Below, in pieces: positions 6,733-7,667 of a stretch of DNA of 7,667 nucleotides. The stretch is from Stenotrophomonas sp. Lineage in GTDB: Bacteria > Pseudomonadota > Gammaproteobacteria > Xanthomonadales > Xanthomonadaceae. The translations under genes were made by a program, and so were the position numbers. The stretch spans positions 1 through 7,667 of the forward strand of contig DMZT01000175.1 in NCBI GenBank assembly GCA_003484865.1. Reading direction: 5' to 3'. Below the pieces are notes generated by a model, which ran no database searches, was not told where the DNA came from, and worked only from the letters and a program-made list of their open reading frames with translations. Position 1 is the first letter of the stretch. Each line of letters starts with the position of its first letter.

Positions 6733-7667
6733 ATGACCCAACACAAACTCTACATCTCCGATGTCACCCTGCGCGATGGTTCGCATGCGGTGCGTCACCA
6801 GTACAGCCTCCCGCAGGTGCGCGCCATTGCAGGCGCACTGGACACGGCGCGCGTGGACTCCATCGAGGTGGCCCACGGCGACGGCCTGCAAGGCGCCTCG
6901 TTCAACTACGGCTTCGGCGCGCACAGCGACCTGGAATGGATCGAAGCAGCGGCCGAGTCGGTCAGCCATGCGCGCATCGCCACGCTGCTGCTGCCCGGCA
7001 TCGGCACCGTACACGACCTGAAGAACGCCTATTCTGCGGGCGCGCGGATCGTGCGTGTGGCCACCCACTGCACCGAGGCGGACATCTCGCGCCAGCACCT
7101 TGAGGCGGCCAACGCCCTGGGGATGGATGCGGTCGGCTTCCTCATGATGAGCCATATGATCGCCCCTGCCGCCCTTGCCGAGCAGGCACTGCTGATGGAG
7201 AGCTACGGCGCGTCCTGTGTGTACGTGGTCGATTCCGGTGGCGCGCTGGGCATGAATGATGTGCGTGATCGGGTGCAGGCGCTACGCCAGGCCTTGAGGC
7301 CCGATACCGAGATCGGCATCCATGCTCATCACAACCTGTCGCTGGGCGTGGCCAACTCCATCGTCGCGGCAGAATCCGGTGCGATCCGGATCGATGCGAG
7401 CTTGGCAGGCATGGGTGCCGGTGCCGGCAATGCACCGCTTGAGGTGTTCATTGCAGCGGCCGAGCGCCTGGGCTGGGCGCATGGCTGCGACCTTTACGCC
7501 CTGATGGACGCGGCCGATGACATCGTGCGACCGCTGCAGGACCGCCCGGTGCGCGTGGACCGTGAAACGTTGGCGCTTGGCTATGCCGGCGTCTATTCCA
7601 GTTTCCTGCGCCACGCCGAGGCCGCTTCGCAGCGCTTTGGCATCAATACCGTCGACATCCTGGTTGA
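6733..7667 (+). CDS. dmpG: 4-hydroxy-2-oxovalerate aldolase, 3' end outside window
   Basis: The enzyme splits 4-hydroxy-2-oxovalerate into pyruvate and acetaldehyde, using a divalent metal. The window holds 311 codons of about 340-350, with no stop before the right edge. Residues line up with DmpG at a constant offset of three: Arg14, Asp15 and His18 in TLRDGSH, metal ligands His197 and His199 in [13 protein letters not shown], and Tyr288 in [10 protein letters not shown]. The missing end should be the C-terminal helical region that contacts the dehydrogenase. GAGGAG (6721-6726) overlaps the dehydrogenase stop and lies six bases before ATG 6733, so the two genes are translated in close succession, as expected for partners in one complex. 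Equivalent names are mhpE and bphI. Confidence 0.96.
   Translation, partial: MTQHKLYISDVTLRDGSHAVRHQYSLPQVRAIAGALDTARVDSIEVAHGDGLQGASFNYGFGAHSDLEWIEAAAESVSHARIATLLLPGIGTVHDLKNAYSAGARIVRVATHCTEADISRQHLEAANALGMDAVGFLMMSHMIAPAALAEQALLMESYGASCVYVVDSGGALGMNDVRDRVQALRQALRPDTEIGIHAHHNLSLGVANSIVAAESGAIRIDASLAGMGAGAGNAPLEVFIAAAERLGWAHGCDLYALMDAADDIVRPLQDRPVRVDRETLALGYAGVYSSFLRHAEAASQRFGINTVDILV

Noticed and set aside
1..7667. tRNA, rRNA, CRISPR arrays, insertion sequences or integration sites
   Set aside because: I saw no cloverleaf-like segment, no regularly spaced repeats, no transposase or integrase, and almost no non-coding space apart from the short gaps described.

Overview
The window is GC-rich chromosomal DNA with dense, high-GC3 coding, probably from a gammaproteobacterium of the Xanthomonadaceae (Stenotrophomonas-like). 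The lineage is an inference from composition and gene style and was not searched. There are three blocks.

Block 1 (1-1705) reads rightward. It holds the C-terminal part of a CzcA/CusA-type RND efflux pump, a terminator-like hairpin with a possible promoter, and an unrecognised four-helix membrane protein.

Block 2 (1727-3320) reads leftward. It holds a cupin-fold protein of unknown function followed by an IclR-family regulator, probably co-transcribed.

Block 3 (3468 to the right edge) reads rightward from a 147-base divergent promoter region. It is a catabolic operon: an MFS organic or aromatic acid transporter, 4-oxalocrotonate tautomerase, 2-oxopent-4-enoate hydratase, acylating acetaldehyde dehydrogenase, and 4-hydroxy-2-oxovalerate aldolase cut by the window end. 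These enzymes are the lower meta-cleavage pathway, which takes ring-fission products of catechol-type compounds to pyruvate and acetyl-CoA. The ring-cleaving dioxygenase, the semialdehyde dehydrogenase and the 4-oxalocrotonate decarboxylase are not in the window.

Two observations stand out. First, the transporter frame is interrupted by a single in-frame TAG at 4473-4475. The same frame then continues through conserved MFS sequence to a normal stop at 4728-4730, so this is a one-base nonsense mutation, a sequencing error or a recoded codon. Second, the divergent intergenic region carries two perfect copies of the palindrome GTATCG-N5-CGATAC, plus an extra half-site between them. They are good candidates for operators of the adjacent IclR regulator, controlling the cupin-iclR and transporter-catabolic transcripts together. 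No wholly new multi-gene system is evident; the least understood components are the cupin protein and the small membrane protein.
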